A stretch of 64,000 nucleotides of DNA from Galerina marginata. Taxonomy: Eukaryota; Basidiomycota; Agaricomycetes; Agaricales; Galerinaceae. How positions within the stretch are numbered: the stretch's first letter is position 1; the number at the start of each line of letters is the position of its first letter. This document shows, one piece after another, positions 33,027-46,099 of the stretch. A model generated the notes under the pieces. It did no database searches, was not told the origin of the DNA, and was given only the letters and a program-made list of their open reading frames with translations. The position numbers were made by a program, and so were the translations under genes. The stretch lies in NCBI GenBank assembly GCA_023014335.1, contig JAECYW010000017.1, positions 62,001 through 126,000 of the forward strand. The letters run 5' to 3'.

Positions 33027-33832
33027 TCATCCTCGGCGAGTTCTCTTTCTTCGCCTGACACTCTTCGGGACAAGAATTGGATTACCGTCGTCTTGGACAA
33101 GTTCTTGTATCCCCCTGGTCGAGCCTTCTTCTCTGTTCTCCAGGAATTTCTCGAAGGTCGGTCTTATGTCTTCGAGATAAATCTTGGGCCTGCCCATGCG
33201 CCGATCTCGAAAATAATACAACTTGGGCGTGAGTTTGTCGTCGAGTTTGTCGTCGAGTATCTCGATCTCTTGCAGGGAAATCGGTTCGAGTCGTGCTATG
33301 AGCTCTTTGCACCCTTGAATAAAACAAGCGCCGATTCCATGGTCCTTATATTCATGCAAATTCTCCAAAGCAACCTGGATCTTGTCGAGAGGGGATACAG
33401 CCTCAGAGAGCAAAAAGCGGAGGGCTTTCTCTCGCACCCCACTGAACTTGTAATGTACCGCAACCTCCAAAACATTTAGCCATTTGTCGAGGGTATTTTC
33501 TGGTTCACTAAGAAAGGCAGCAATCAACTCTTTGCCTCGTGAACTTTCGTTACAACTCACTAATCAAGGAGAACGTCCAGAAAGTCGGAGAACTTTTCTT
33601 TGTTCTCGTTAGGCAGGTCGACAGGGTGCTCGGGATCTATTCCATTATACTCTAGAGATATGTCGGCAAAAGCTGGCGAATTGAGTTTGAACAAGTAAAA
33701 CGGTGCCATGAAGGGCTCCCCCTCGACCTAGCGTAGAAGTCGACCTTAAGCATGGGGATTTTGACTCGACAGACAAAGACGCACGTTGAAATGGATAATG
33801 GGCAAGTTATTGTATTTGTTGCCCTTTGTCAT
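33027..33832 (-). CDS. BTB/POZ domain protein (231 aa)
   Basis: Minus-strand exons 33832..33785, 33727..33561 and 33507..33027 total 696 nt, giving 231 aa. Exon 1 encodes a short lead (MTKGNKYNNLPIIHFN) joined in phase 0 to VEGEPFMAPFYLFKLNSPAF; the phase-2 junction follows FSDFLDVLLDY. The helical half reads KWLNVLEVAVHYKFSGVREKAL and GIGACFIQGCKELIARL, close to the gene at 25343. A perfect in-frame duplication gives LDDKLDDKL. The C-terminus is strongly basic (RRRKRTRRG), a likely nuclear localisation signal. The gene is intact; function beyond protein interaction is unknown. Confidence 0.83.
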
Positions 33833-34903
33833 GGTTGTTGATCTGTCAACTCGAACGAATGAATAGAGCCAACAAAAGGGCTGAACTATGGAGACTTAGA
33901 AGAGAGTACAAAGGAGAGAGCCCCAGATGTCGAGCTCTTTAAACAATGGGAACTGGACCGTGTTGCCAAAGATGACTCGCTGTAGCACGGTCATAAGACC
34001 TCCTGCCCCAGAAAATGATTCCTTTTGGAGATCTCGAGGAACGAGGCCAACAGCAGGTCTTATCAAAAGGAAGAACCTCACTTGCCCATCGAGGTCATCT
34101 CATCAGAATAACCTGTAGGCGTCAACTCGTAACAAATTGTCAGCATTTTGGAGAATCTATTGGATACTGACGGACTTTATATAATGACCTCCAATATCCT
34201 ATTGCACAAAATCTCGAGAGAACCTTTCCCAAGAGCTGAGTCTAGGAACCAGAGTTATTCGGATGTAAACCAAGCGGAGTCGAAAGAGGTTCCCTTTGTC
34301 GGACTCGGAAGTGAATAGTGCGGCTAAAAACGAGAACCAGGTCCTCGAGGAGAAAACATAGGTGCCTAATGCTCGGAGGTAGTGGTGCTCGATAATGGCC
34401 GAGGAATAGTCAATTTGGATGAGTGGATGATCATGATAGAGCAACAAAGGGGTGTTCCAAGGACAGAATCAGGAAATTATTTCACACACAAAAACATACC
34501 GTTGACTTTCGAATCGTTTACATTGATCCACACAATCTCACAACCATTACTGAGTCAACCAAGGCAATCCAATGCTTCTCAGAGTCTCTGCGCACATTTT
34601 TATATAATTGACCGTCGTCGGCTCCTTGTAGCTAATATCGCAGAGTCCGGACCATTTGCGTAAAAGTGGCTGAGGGAAAGTTGACTCTCGGTACCATATA
34701 GGCTGAGGACTCGAAGTAGAAAGAACCCATGATGGAGTGACGACAAGGGACGCGGCACAGCTGAACAGGACGGATAACCATGCCAAGCACAGCGCCACAA
34801 AGAGTTCTAGTCCACATCTTCTCTGAATCCAGTCCATAAACATCTCTGGATAATAAATTTACGGTCATTTACAAAACAAGAAAATTCTAGAGCTTCAATA
34901 TTT
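33833..34903. other. unresolved region with possible minus-strand membrane-protein fragment
   Basis: A 98-codon minus-strand frame (34843..34547) begins MFMDWIQRRCGLELFVALCL and has a ~24-residue hydrophobic stretch. Further minus-strand frames (34447..34199 and 34081..33896) could be later exons. No family was recognised and no consistent splice model could be built, so no CDS is called. Confidence 0.25.
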
Positions 34904-35616
34904 TTAAGGTGCGTTCTGGAAATTCCTGCAAACCCCACTGTTCAAGCTCTGGTTGTCAATCTGGTATGCAATAGGTCCATTGCTCGTAAACTTTCCGTGA
35001 CCGCCCTAAGGGTGTTTTAGACTGTTAGCTGCAGATACAATTATTCTTGTGAACGGGAAAATATGCTTGCCTGTGGACAAGCGGACACGAGGTTGTGCAA
35101 AACCTGTTGGCATTCATCCACATCCGGGGAGTCGTACTGATTGGCGTTGGTGTTGCGCGCTCCAAGGACGCCTGTTTATGAAAAGTAATTTGAGCATTTA
35201 TCTTTGTTACTGAGAGAGATAATAACATTTATATTTGGTTCTGCCCGACAAGGAGCTGTAGCAGCGGTGCTCCGTGTCGCTAGGCTGGAACTATGAATTG
35301 TCCAATTAAAATGAGTAAAAAATTCGGGCAATTCTGAGGAACGACGTTACCCGAATTGAGGAAATTTGGCTACAGTAGTCGTCAATGAACCTGTCACAGG
35401 ACCCAATAAAACTACCGCTGTAGCAGGTGGGTTTTGATAGGTCCTGTGGAGAGGCGCCGGCTTGAGTAGTGGCGTTTCCCAGGCTGGCAGCATTTATCAC
35501 GGCTGGGGCTGCAATTAGAGCCACTATAAGGTGGTTTACAATCTACGAAGGAAGATTAAAACGGAGAACAGACGCTGCAAGGATAGGACGATCACCATGC
35601 GGGCGTTGAAGAGCAT
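34904..35616 (-). CDS. Secreted cysteine-containing protein (159 aa)
   Basis: Minus-strand exons 35616..35596, 35542..35351, 35290..35227, 35171..35071 and 35005..34904 total 480 nt, giving 159 aa. The N-terminus is a signal peptide (hydrophobic LIVALIAAPAVINA, residues ~10-25). The mature part has spaced cysteines: PTCYSGSFIGSCDRFIDDYC, EHRCYS, KYKC, VDECQQVLHNLVSACPQGGHG and SGVCRNF. This pattern resembles a family of small secreted proteins common in Agaricomycetes; function unknown. The last intron begins GC (CAG/GCAAGC), and reading through it soon meets a stop. Exon 1 codes for only seven residues. A role at the cell surface or in interaction with a host or substrate is possible but not shown. 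Confidence 0.75.
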
Positions 35617-38551
35617 ATTGAGAGACACGAAGACAGAAAATACTGGGGCGGCTGAGGTGTTAGAATTTAGAGTCGAGACGATCCCTTTTATATGGATGTT
35701 TCAACCGAAGGGCTTCCATGAATCGACAGTCCCTCGATATGAATTACTGTTGTGAAGTCATGGGAGTTCATAGTAGAGTCTCATTATGGAATAGTGTAAG
35801 TCCGTGAAAGATCTTCTACGAAAAAGAATGCCGTGGGCCGTGGTTGTCAGCAATAAACGGGATAACTGTCGCTGGGTCGCCTTCAGATGCACAGTTCTCC
35901 AATGACAGCGGCGTGATCCAACTCAAATCGGACTTATTTCAAAGCGGCGTCTCTTAGAAAAAGTTGTGACATAATAGAGATCACTTGCCGCTTCTATATC
36001 ATGACGTTCAGCACTTCTGGACTAATACCGTACGCTAGCACTGAGTCTCGTCTGACGCATTATGGTTCACAATGGCAGCCTTCCATAACATGACTGGCGT
36101 TTAAACTCAGGTATTCAGCACATGGCCAAAAATGGATGAAAGATTTCCATATCGGGATGCTCTTTGTTCTTGATGTCAATGCAACCACAATTATTGTGGC
36201 CAGCGTTAAATAATAGACATTCAGATGCGAAGATTCTACTTTTCGTGTATATAATGTCTAATATCTGGTGCATAACATGAAAAGAACGATGGAGAAAGGC
36301 AGAGTTACAAACTTCGTATGACCAAGTGCTTCGGTTGCGACTCGTTATGATCTAAACTGAAAAAGAGCGTATGTCATAACATATTTCTGTTCAGAAATTG
36401 AAACATTGTTTATACGCCGCTGACAGAGGCTTCGAGGCTCGTGAGTTGCGACCATCCCGCCATGCATTCTTTATTCGGATACCATGCAGGGTGAACGATT
36501 CGTCTATCAAGCCAGACGTATTTATGACGTTTCGGAGATTAGAAATGCATGGAGAGAGCATGGAGGCTTTGGTTCTGCTGTACCTCCGGAATCTAAACAC
36601 CCGATACGAGACGAAGGCGCCAGGTCTCAACATCAAGGAAAATATTATTTCCGTCGGAAAACGCTGATCGTGTGGATGTATGGAATCCCTTCCCAGTGTC
36701 AGAACCGTAGAAGGTTCAAAATCCTTCGATAGGTTGACCCCAGAATTCCGGGTCAAACTCTGAGAGCAAGCTCCTCATTCTCACATCCTCCGGTGTGACC
36801 GTCGGTGACGGATATAGCAGTGTGCGCCAACTTTGGTGCCGAATTGTAGCTCCCGAATAATTAAGGAAGCCTTGTCAACGGAAGTCGTGTAGAGAAGCGG
36901 GCAGGCTTGCTTTCTCGCCTCCGAGTGATCTGCAACTTCAACTTGTCGGGATTTCCATTTGTTGAGGGCTCTTCGTGGGCTAGCGAACAGCGAAGAAATC
37001 GGGTTCGCAAGCTGCCTAGGTCATAAGAATCAAACTGTATTATAAGAGATTCAAATTTCGGTCCTTTCAGTTTGGACGACTTGAAGAATGCTCGATGACT
37101 GATGAACCCGGAAGACGGATATCCCTTCAAGTTGTCAGTATTTGTGCAGGGTAGTAGAGCCACAAAATTCGATGAAATTCTGAATTCCATTGCAAGGCGA
37201 CAAGTCCTTGTAAAACGACAAGTGCATTTGAATTTATCAAGAAGGGTATGGTATTCTGAGCATGACTCACTCCACTGGATGCATATGTTAAAATGACGAT
37301 TTGCCATGTATTCCAGGTCTGCAACTGTTTGCAATTCTGGAGCAGTTGCACGGGTGATCAGGCCTCGATCAGGATGGATACTTTAGATCCGCTTGGGATT
37401 CTCAGCCGAAGCCAATCTGAGGATGATTTGTGGGTACTCGCCCCGAACTAACGACCGTCAAAGGGTTTCTCGCGCAGCGTGCGACCAGAAGGCGAAAGGA
37501 CATGGAAAGGGCGCGTATGATGACACAGTGATATCTACCGGGATTAAATTTTGTGAGTTTGCTTATGAGAATGTCATCTCGGGGAACTGAGCGCCTGTCC
37601 ATCGCGGCAGCTAGGATCTGGGAGTCAATTCAAAACGGGCATGGATATTTATTTTACCGTTCTCAAGAGGCGTCCTTATCGTGCTCCTTTATTATGCCTA
37701 TTTTGGCCGCCTTCAAGGTATTCCGGTGCCGAGAAGCCTCAGATTTCGCAGGTTGGCTGTCCGGGTACGGCTGTGAATAAGTTTTTGAAAATACTCTTTT
37801 CATAACTATGAACAGACTGTTGACTCACGGCGCTGGCTCGGGGTGACGTAAGCTCATCGTCCATGTCGTCTCGCCGGTTACTATCTAACCACCCAACCCA
37901 ACCCAGCAGGAGACATTCGGCCAATGCTTCCTCAGTAGAAGGTTCAACAGTGACATTCTCTTTCTCCCCGCCATTGTCGCCTATGCATTCATCCAATGCC
38001 GGTTTCGCAGGATGTATCAGCAAGCGTTCAGCACATACCACGCTAAGCGCCTCGTTCCACTCCCAGAGTTAAAAGCCTACACAGTCGCTGCTCGGAGCTC
38101 CGTGGATTTCTCTCATTCGCGCCTTCTCGTATCGAGTGGCCACAGTGGTTCTGATCGTGATTCTGGCTTTCTTGACCCTGCTCCTTTTAAGGTTGCTCCT
38201 TACTGAACGGTGTAGATGGTCGCAGTCCTGCCAGGTTACTCGAGTAACAAGTTGGCGCAAGTTGCTTACTTCTAATGGCGGCTCTTTCGGTTGTAGTCGA
38301 GGTTATGGGTTTTTCTGGGATGAAGGTGCCAGAATCGTAGGACTAGGAAATCCAGGTCGGGGGCAAACCAATGAGCGTGGCAGTGCTTTTATTTGGCTGT
38401 CATCCAAAAAGCTCTTGCCCAAGATCTTATCAGATTCAAACCGAGTCATTCATTTGTGGAGGTCTATATATATCATACATACCCTTTTTTTCAAGTTTTT
38501 TTACTACCCTGGACAAAAGCCTTCTTTCCACCTTGCCAGTTCCTCTCTCAA
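35617..38551. other. 2.9-kb region without a supported gene
   Basis: Contains several open frames of 60-157 codons on both strands (for example minus 37334..36861 and 36756..36391). None shows a domain, signal peptide or splice pattern that holds together. They may be decayed coding sequence. Confidence 0.35.
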
Positions 38552-39816
<1,265 letters not shown>

Positions 39817-41388
39817 AGCAGTAGAGTAGACCTTTCAAGTTGACAGATTCAGAGTACTAATTTACTAGGACATGGAACTAGGCCAGCTAAACATGATTTC
39901 AATTGGAAAATGCAAACCACAAAAAGTAGAGTCGACAAAATGTACAGAGTACGAGTAGTTTATCACATAGTAGACGCAAAATTGGTTGTTGGCTACTCGA
40001 GTACATAGAAGCCCCAGTGGCATGTGCAAGACATGCATGGGGGCTTTCCCTACCTTTCTCCATTATACACTGCAGTCAATGGACAAGAGGCTCATCATGA
40101 CATTAGTGTTTGGCTAAAACTCTCAAATCAACCCGAAAACGAGAGAAAAAAGAAAAATTATATTCTTGTGCAATTCCAAAAGCCCTAACAAACGAGACAC
40201 TTTATATACGTCCGTATACGTATTTAGTCGAATATACTATGTATAGCCAACATAGCCCTGTCAAGTAAATAGAAAGAAAAGAGAAGAGAGTAGAAGAGAA
40301 AAGGGAGACGAGGAAAAGGAAAAGCAAGAGAAAGAAAAAGAGGAGATGATGAGACAAGACTATAAACAAACGGACGAGAGAGGTGATTTTAGGTAAGAAA
40401 GGGATTCATATGTCTACTGATACTGATACTGGTGTAAATTCTCCAGGAGCACGACTATTTCAAGGAGAGGCTAGGGGGGTGCAAGTCAGGCAGGAGAGGG
40501 AGGCGAGCAGAAAATGTAATCCAAAAAAGAGCCTAGCGCCGACTCGGGCGCGAGGGCTAGAAAAGATATACAAAGACAAGTGCAAGGTGGGAAACCCCGG
40601 TGCACACTAGTCACTAGTCACTTGTGCCCTGAGGGGGAAAGGTAAAGGCTGTCTTGTCTTGAGAAAGGCGTGTACCCAAGGTGCGGTGCAGGAGGTCGGA
40701 CTCGAAGGGGGGTACAACGTATGATGGCTGATCGGGGGTTATATGTATGGATATTGGTTTACAGAGATGGGATGGATATGGATATGGATATGGATATGGG
40801 ATAGGAGTAAACGGATCCTGTAAATGTGACATGGTATGGACATGGAATTTGGATATCGATGGGATATACTGGATATTGAACGCGCAAAAGAGGACCAGGT
40901 GGGACCGCGCCGGGTAGGCATTAGCGCAATGGCGTAACCATTTTAGGAAGGCAAGTCGTTGTAGGTTGTGCGCTAGCCAAACTGGCCCAAGTTGGCTAGT
41001 GTGTACTTGGCCGATACCGCAGCATGACGCCAGAAGCTATCGGCGAACAAAAGGCGAAGGAATGACTATATCAATCAATCGACCAACCACGAGGGGGAGG
41101 GGGGAATCGCAAGCCGAAGCGAAGAAGCGAAGAGGGTTAAGGAACGTCGTCGGTCGTAAAACGCGTAGCAAGCAGTCACTAGTCGCGATTCCGTTTTGAA
41201 AAGAAAATTTCGGAACCGTCGATGTGCATAGGATAGAAGTATAGAGTAGGGGCAATGAATGGATAGAGGAGAGGCGTTCAAGATGGTACAGATCCAGCAG
41301 GATAAATTTGGATATGGATTTGGATTCGAGTTTGGATTTCATTTTTCTTCTTCTTTTTGGGTTGACGACCGAGGCCCTCCTTGGTTCG
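39817..41388. other. intergenic, purine-rich tracts and hexamer microsatellite
   Basis: Convergent region between LYS1 and the OPT transporter. It holds a purine-rich tract (~40268-40360) and a short GATATG hexamer array (~40768-40800), with related GGATTT/GGATAT words near 41310-41340. No gene was seen. Confidence 0.5.
40768..40800. repeat. GATATG hexanucleotide microsatellite
   Basis: About five tandem GGATAT/GATATG units in the LYS1-OPT intergenic region. Confidence 0.7.
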
Positions 41389-44281
41389 TCATGTCCCCGG
41401 CACAGCAGTCGCAGCAGGGTTAGCAGTCGGCACAGGCGTGAAACCCTTCCACACCACCCCGCCCGAAGGTATCGGCAACAACGGCGCCCTATTCCAATCC
41501 GCCGCTAGAACACGAAAGCTCATCAGCATCACCGCAAAACCCAAACCCAAAAACAAAACACTCACTCTCAGTATGCACCGAATTCCCCCACCAATTAACC
41601 GCAATACTCCCCCCCCTAGGGAACTGCAACGTAAAAAAAATAATCATCACACTAATAACAGTCCCACTATCCATCGCAGAGCTCAACACATAATTAAACT
41701 TGCTCCACCACGCAAAGTTCTTCTTCCTAATCAAATACTGGAAGACAAAACCCACAGCGAACCAGGAGGAGTAGTTGATCCCCGTCGCGGGCGGGATGCT
41801 CGATACGCCGTTGAGGATGACGGGCGTGCTGACGTAGCGCACCCAGGATTTGGGGTAGCGCCGTTGGTAGAAGTAGAAGGGCACGGGGAGGAAGGCGCCG
41901 ATGACGATGGCGTAGAGGTGCGGGTGGTAGATGGAGCCGGTGCCGAATTGGCGTGTTGGCCCGATGAGGCCCCTGGGGTTGTGGGTTAGCACAGTGTTTT
42001 ATAGCGAGGAAGGAAGGAACAGACGCACCAGACTGCGGAGGCGGTGAAGAACACTTGGTTATGCGGGCATGTCAGCTGCGAGGCCTGGTCTGGCTGGCAT
42101 ACACCCTTGACGTTCGCGAATATCCACTCCTTGACGCCGACCTGGATGAACGAGGCTAAAATAGTCGCGATCATTTGCACTGTCATCAATCATGTTAGCT
42201 AATGAATTTTATTAAAAAAGGAAAACGCACCCATGAACGTCGCGCGAGGCGGAACTTTAACATAATGACCAAGCTTCAAATCCTGCACGAACGCCGTGCC
42301 CGCCGTCAACGTCTGCACCGAATACGCCTTGAACACCATGTTCGCAAGCGGCTTGCCAGGTAGGAGCGTGCCCGGTATAATCTGAGCCAGAATATTGAGG
42401 GTAATCTACAAAGCAAAGCCCAAGCCAATCAGCATCTATCCAGCCTAACCGAAATCATACCAAAAACTCACCCCCTGCCCCGTCATCGCATATATAAACC
42501 CACTCGGCAAAATATAAATTGTCGGCAACGCAACCGACAACAACAAGCCCCACACCGGCACAGCCGTATCCCACACCTCCACCGCAACAACCGCAACCGC
42601 AAAGAACGTCACAAACGCAATAGCATACCACCAATCCGGCACTTCAGGATAATTCCGCATGAGCTTCGCATGGATATCGTCCGCCTCGACCCGGATCTTC
42701 TTGAACCCGTTGAGGAGGGTGCGCCCGTGGTATAGGAGGGTGTGCACGATGACGCAGGTGGATAGGGCGAAGGCGAGGAGGTAGGTGATGGCGTAGGTTG
42801 CGGGGAGGTATAAGGGTGAGTAGGCGTTGTAGGCGGCTTCGTCGAATGTGTCGTTTGTGCGTAGGACGCGGGAGACGTTGTAGGTTGCGCCGAAGCGGTC
42901 GAAGGGCTCGTTCGCGGATATGGGGAAGAAGGCGAGGTTCCATGACTGCCAGGGATGGTTAGAAGCGGGTAGGGTAGAGGAGAGGTAGACGTACGTTGGT
43001 ATAGTACAGGATAGGAGTCAATATCCAGTAGAAAAGCACAAATCCAAAGAAAATATGCACTTCGGCCCACCATGGAACTAATAAACCCAAACCCGGTAAG
43101 CACGCGCAGAACAAAGAAAGGCAACCTAGAACGCACCCATCAAAGGACTCCCGATCCAACTAATCTGCGTCCAATCAAAGGTAAGCACGCTCATGCCCAA
43201 GCCCGAGCGCACCCCAAAGAGCTGGTTCACAGGGACGTTGTTCGGCGCCGCCCAGCATATAAACGAGAATATCGACAGCGCCTCGAAGAGGTACCCTGCA
43301 CACAACATCATCAGCAATCGCCAAAAACTCTGCAAAAAACCAAACATACCAGGCAAGAAAAAGAACACAAAGCTCGCCGCGGTGGTAATAACGAAAAACC
43401 TATACCTCGACATGCCCTTCCCGCCCTCGCCCATAGCAGCACCATACATCCCAACCCCATCATCCTCGTCCTCCGCATGCAGCGTATTCAACAACGTACA
43501 CGCCACCAAATTCTGCGGCCACACCATGCTCGCCGGCCACACCAAAAAGCGGCGACACAGCCCAGCAAGCCCAAAGCCCGTCAGCTGCGTCGCCAGCACG
43601 AGGGTCAGCGCGAACCAGTACCCGAGGTGGATGTGGTAGTACTGCTCGGACACGACGATCGCGTTCAGCGCGTATGGGCTCCCGCTGGATACGTTCGCCA
43701 TGATGAAGACGAGCACGTGTTCTTTGATGTTCCATGGTCCGGGGTTGAGCGAGAATTCTAGTGCGCGGGGGTATGTGAGGGGCAGGAGGAGGTTGACGAG
43801 CAGCCGGAAGGGCGCGAATGCGGGTTGGTGGATTGGGAGGAGGGAACGAGGGAGGTAGGGAAGTGGAATGCGGTACGAGGTGATGGGCAGAGTGAAGGCG
43901 AGGAATTTGCCGAATGGGTAGGAAATGAGGAGCAGCGCGAGAGGCACGATTGTAGGTGCTGGATTACGGAAGTTGAAGAACACGTTCAAGGCGCTGTTTA
44001 TCGACATTATCAGCATACATTCGCCTGAACCACTCTGAAACGCACCTGCTAGTCATACAAAGCAGCAGCCCGACAAACCACATGCGGATGGTCATCGCGG
44101 GCATATCTGGGTCGTCGATATTCGACACGGACGCGCGCACTTCGGGGAACGGGCTGTCCTCTTCTTCGATCGCGTCAAAGTCGAATTCCATCCTGGAAGA
44201 GAGGGACAAAGAGCGCGTCAGTGTCAACGTCAAATGCGGTTTCGGGTTGGAGCAGGTGGAAGTGGAATTGGAGGAAGCCAT
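41389..44281 (-). CDS. Oligopeptide transporter (OPT family), 814 aa
   Basis: Minus-strand exons 44281..44046, 43993..43350, 43295..43137, 43077..42995, 42945..42472, 42405..42231, 42179..42029, 41972..41566 and 41504..41389 total 2445 nt, giving 814 aa. OPT proteins import small peptides with protons across the plasma membrane. Motifs: NPGPWNIKEHVLVFIMANVS (the family NPG-KEH signature), GYWFALTLVLATQLTGFGLAG, FDWTQISWIGSPL, YAITYLLAF, VPDWWYAIAF and HYVKVPPRATF. About a dozen or more hydrophobic segments fit the usual 12-16 membrane helices. The N-terminus is acidic and cytosolic-like (MASSNSTS...DAIEEEDSPFPEV). A second in-frame ATG at 44191 could also serve as start. The last exon restores the usual TADWNRAP tail. 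Confidence 0.93.
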
Positions 44282-44962
44282 CGGGGTGAAGAGCAAGGAA
44301 AGAAAGAAAGAAAGAAAAGAAAGGGCAATAAAGTAAAGCAAGCAGGAAACCGAAGAGACGCCTCAACGCCTTCTCGGACGTAAAAAAGCACCCAAGAAGC
44401 AGCGACGACACAGTCACCCAGCGCACGCGCTGCAAATCACCCCCCGACCCCGCCACGAGGGGATGACGTAAGGCCGCCGAGGAAGAGAAGCAAAGGGGGC
44501 ATTGCAGCGCGTTGCAGAATCAGGCAATCCAACTTCCGTTTTGGGACAAGGAACCCCTCGCCAAGAATTAACGCGCGACGAAAAGAACAAGCGTCAAGAT
44601 CCAGCAGAGAACTGCACATGCAGATCACCCCGCGAACGCGAAGACCAAGGTCAAGGCGAAGGCGCGTGCCCGCCTTGGAGAATCGGATCTCTCATCCCAG
44701 CTAGATCCACAGCACAAGCAAAGAACCTGAGAGGCAAAAAGATCCCAGCCCAGATTCGCTGCGACCCAGAGGAGTAGAACACGAGCAGTGCTCGATGAGA
44801 ATATCCCAACCCAATAACCCAAAGAGAAAGAGAAAAAAAGGCGAAAGAGAGAAAACGTAGAAAAAAGGTTAGACGCAAAAGACAGAAATAGACCGAAAAA
44901 ATTTTAACCACCGAAACACTGGGTCCAACACCGACACAGCAGAAACCATCCAAAAGATCATC

Positions 44963-45125
44963 ATCCCATCCCATCCCATCCCATCCATCCTATTGTCTCC
45001 TAAAAAAGCCCATCCCATCCCATCCGCAGCCCACCCCCAGCCCAAGTAAAAAGATGCGACAAAAAAACTCCCATCCCATCCCACAGGCGCTATAAATACG
45101 CCCATCCATATATCCTGTCCTGGTG
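44963..45125. repeat. ATCCC-type simple repeats
   Basis: Several runs of (ATCCC)n, at about 44963-44990, 45010-45025 and 45072-45085, spread over ~160 bp. Confidence 0.7.
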
Positions 45126-45539
45126 TCCAAGCCGCGGACTCCCATCATCCACGAACCCAAAAGAAAGCCATCTCGTCCCACTCCACACACAGCAGTAGCA
45201 GCAGTGACGAACGGCAGCTGGCGGATGACCACAGCCCAACATAAACAAACGGAGAACACGAAGCTCCAAGCTCGAACAGAAAAGGGAACGGGAACGGGAT
45301 CCAGAACCCCGTACACAGTAGAAAGAGTAAAAATAAGAACGAACGAGAAAAGATGGAACAGAGAGAAATTAGAAATAAACAGAACCGAACCAAACCGAAT
45401 CAAACCCGGTTGCCAAACCCAGAGCCTGCTACTAGGCCAGAGATAGAAAATCGAAAGAGAGAAGAGCAAAGACAGAACAGAACGAAAGAGCGACCCGAAC
45501 AACGTCAACGCGTCACTCGGGACGCCAATGACGGAGATG

Positions 45540-45650
45540 CGCCAAAGAAAGATAAGGAAAGATAAGGAAAGAAAGATAGAAAGAAAGAAAGATAGACAGA
45601 CAGACAGCAAAAAAAACCTGACAGACAGACAGGCAGGAAGACAGGAATCA
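45540..45650. repeat. AAGATAAGGA / GACA purine microsatellite
   Basis: Consecutive GATAAGGAAA, AGAAAGAT and GACAGACA units on the + strand; low complexity with no coding signal. Confidence 0.7.
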
Positions 45651-46099
45651 AGCCAAAAAGTCAAAAACAGACGACCAACATTCCAGCTGCCATCCAACTA
45701 TCCATCTACCCGCCCGAAATAAGATAGAACAGCCAGCGGGCAACGGACAGCGGGGTCCCGCAGTAAAAGTAGTCAAAAAAGCGAGAAGAGAAGAAAGAAT
45801 AGGTCATGCTGAATGGAGGACAGGATAGGCAAGCGCGCCTCGCGCAGAATGAATGGGAATGACAGAGAGAAAAAGCCAGAGGGCAGAGAGACGCAGAGTC
45901 GAGACCAAAAACTGAGCAACAGCAAAGGAGAAGGAGAAGGAAAAGCAAAGGAGAAGCAACGAAAAAACCAGAGCCCCAAAAAAAATAAAAACACAAAACC
46001 AGAAAAAAAAACCAAAAAATCAAGACCAACAACGAACACAACCTCCCGCCTCCCCCCAAAAAACCTCCCAAAAAAGAAAAAAAAGCAAAGAAACAAAAC

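Larger units (their letters stand above)
44282..46099. other. 1.8-kb intergenic region, strand-asymmetric (purine-rich) low complexity
   Basis: Upstream of the OPT gene and downstream of the Q-rich protein. It includes CATCCC/ATCCC repeats (~44963-45125), AAAGATAAGGAAAG-like and GACA repeats (~45540-45650) and poly-A-rich stretches. Long open frames here come from base composition and show no domain. Confidence 0.5.

Noticed and set aside
36391..37334. Minus-strand frames of 121 and 157 codons
   Set aside because: They cannot be joined by consensus introns and show no domain; reported only as part of an unresolved region.
42609..43136. 175-codon minus-strand frame in the OPT region
   Set aside because: It is a different frame of the same exons and introns; the transporter motifs are in the other frame.
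43072..43761. 229-codon plus-strand frame over the OPT gene
   Set aside because: It lies antisense to transporter exons whose splice structure and family motifs are clear.
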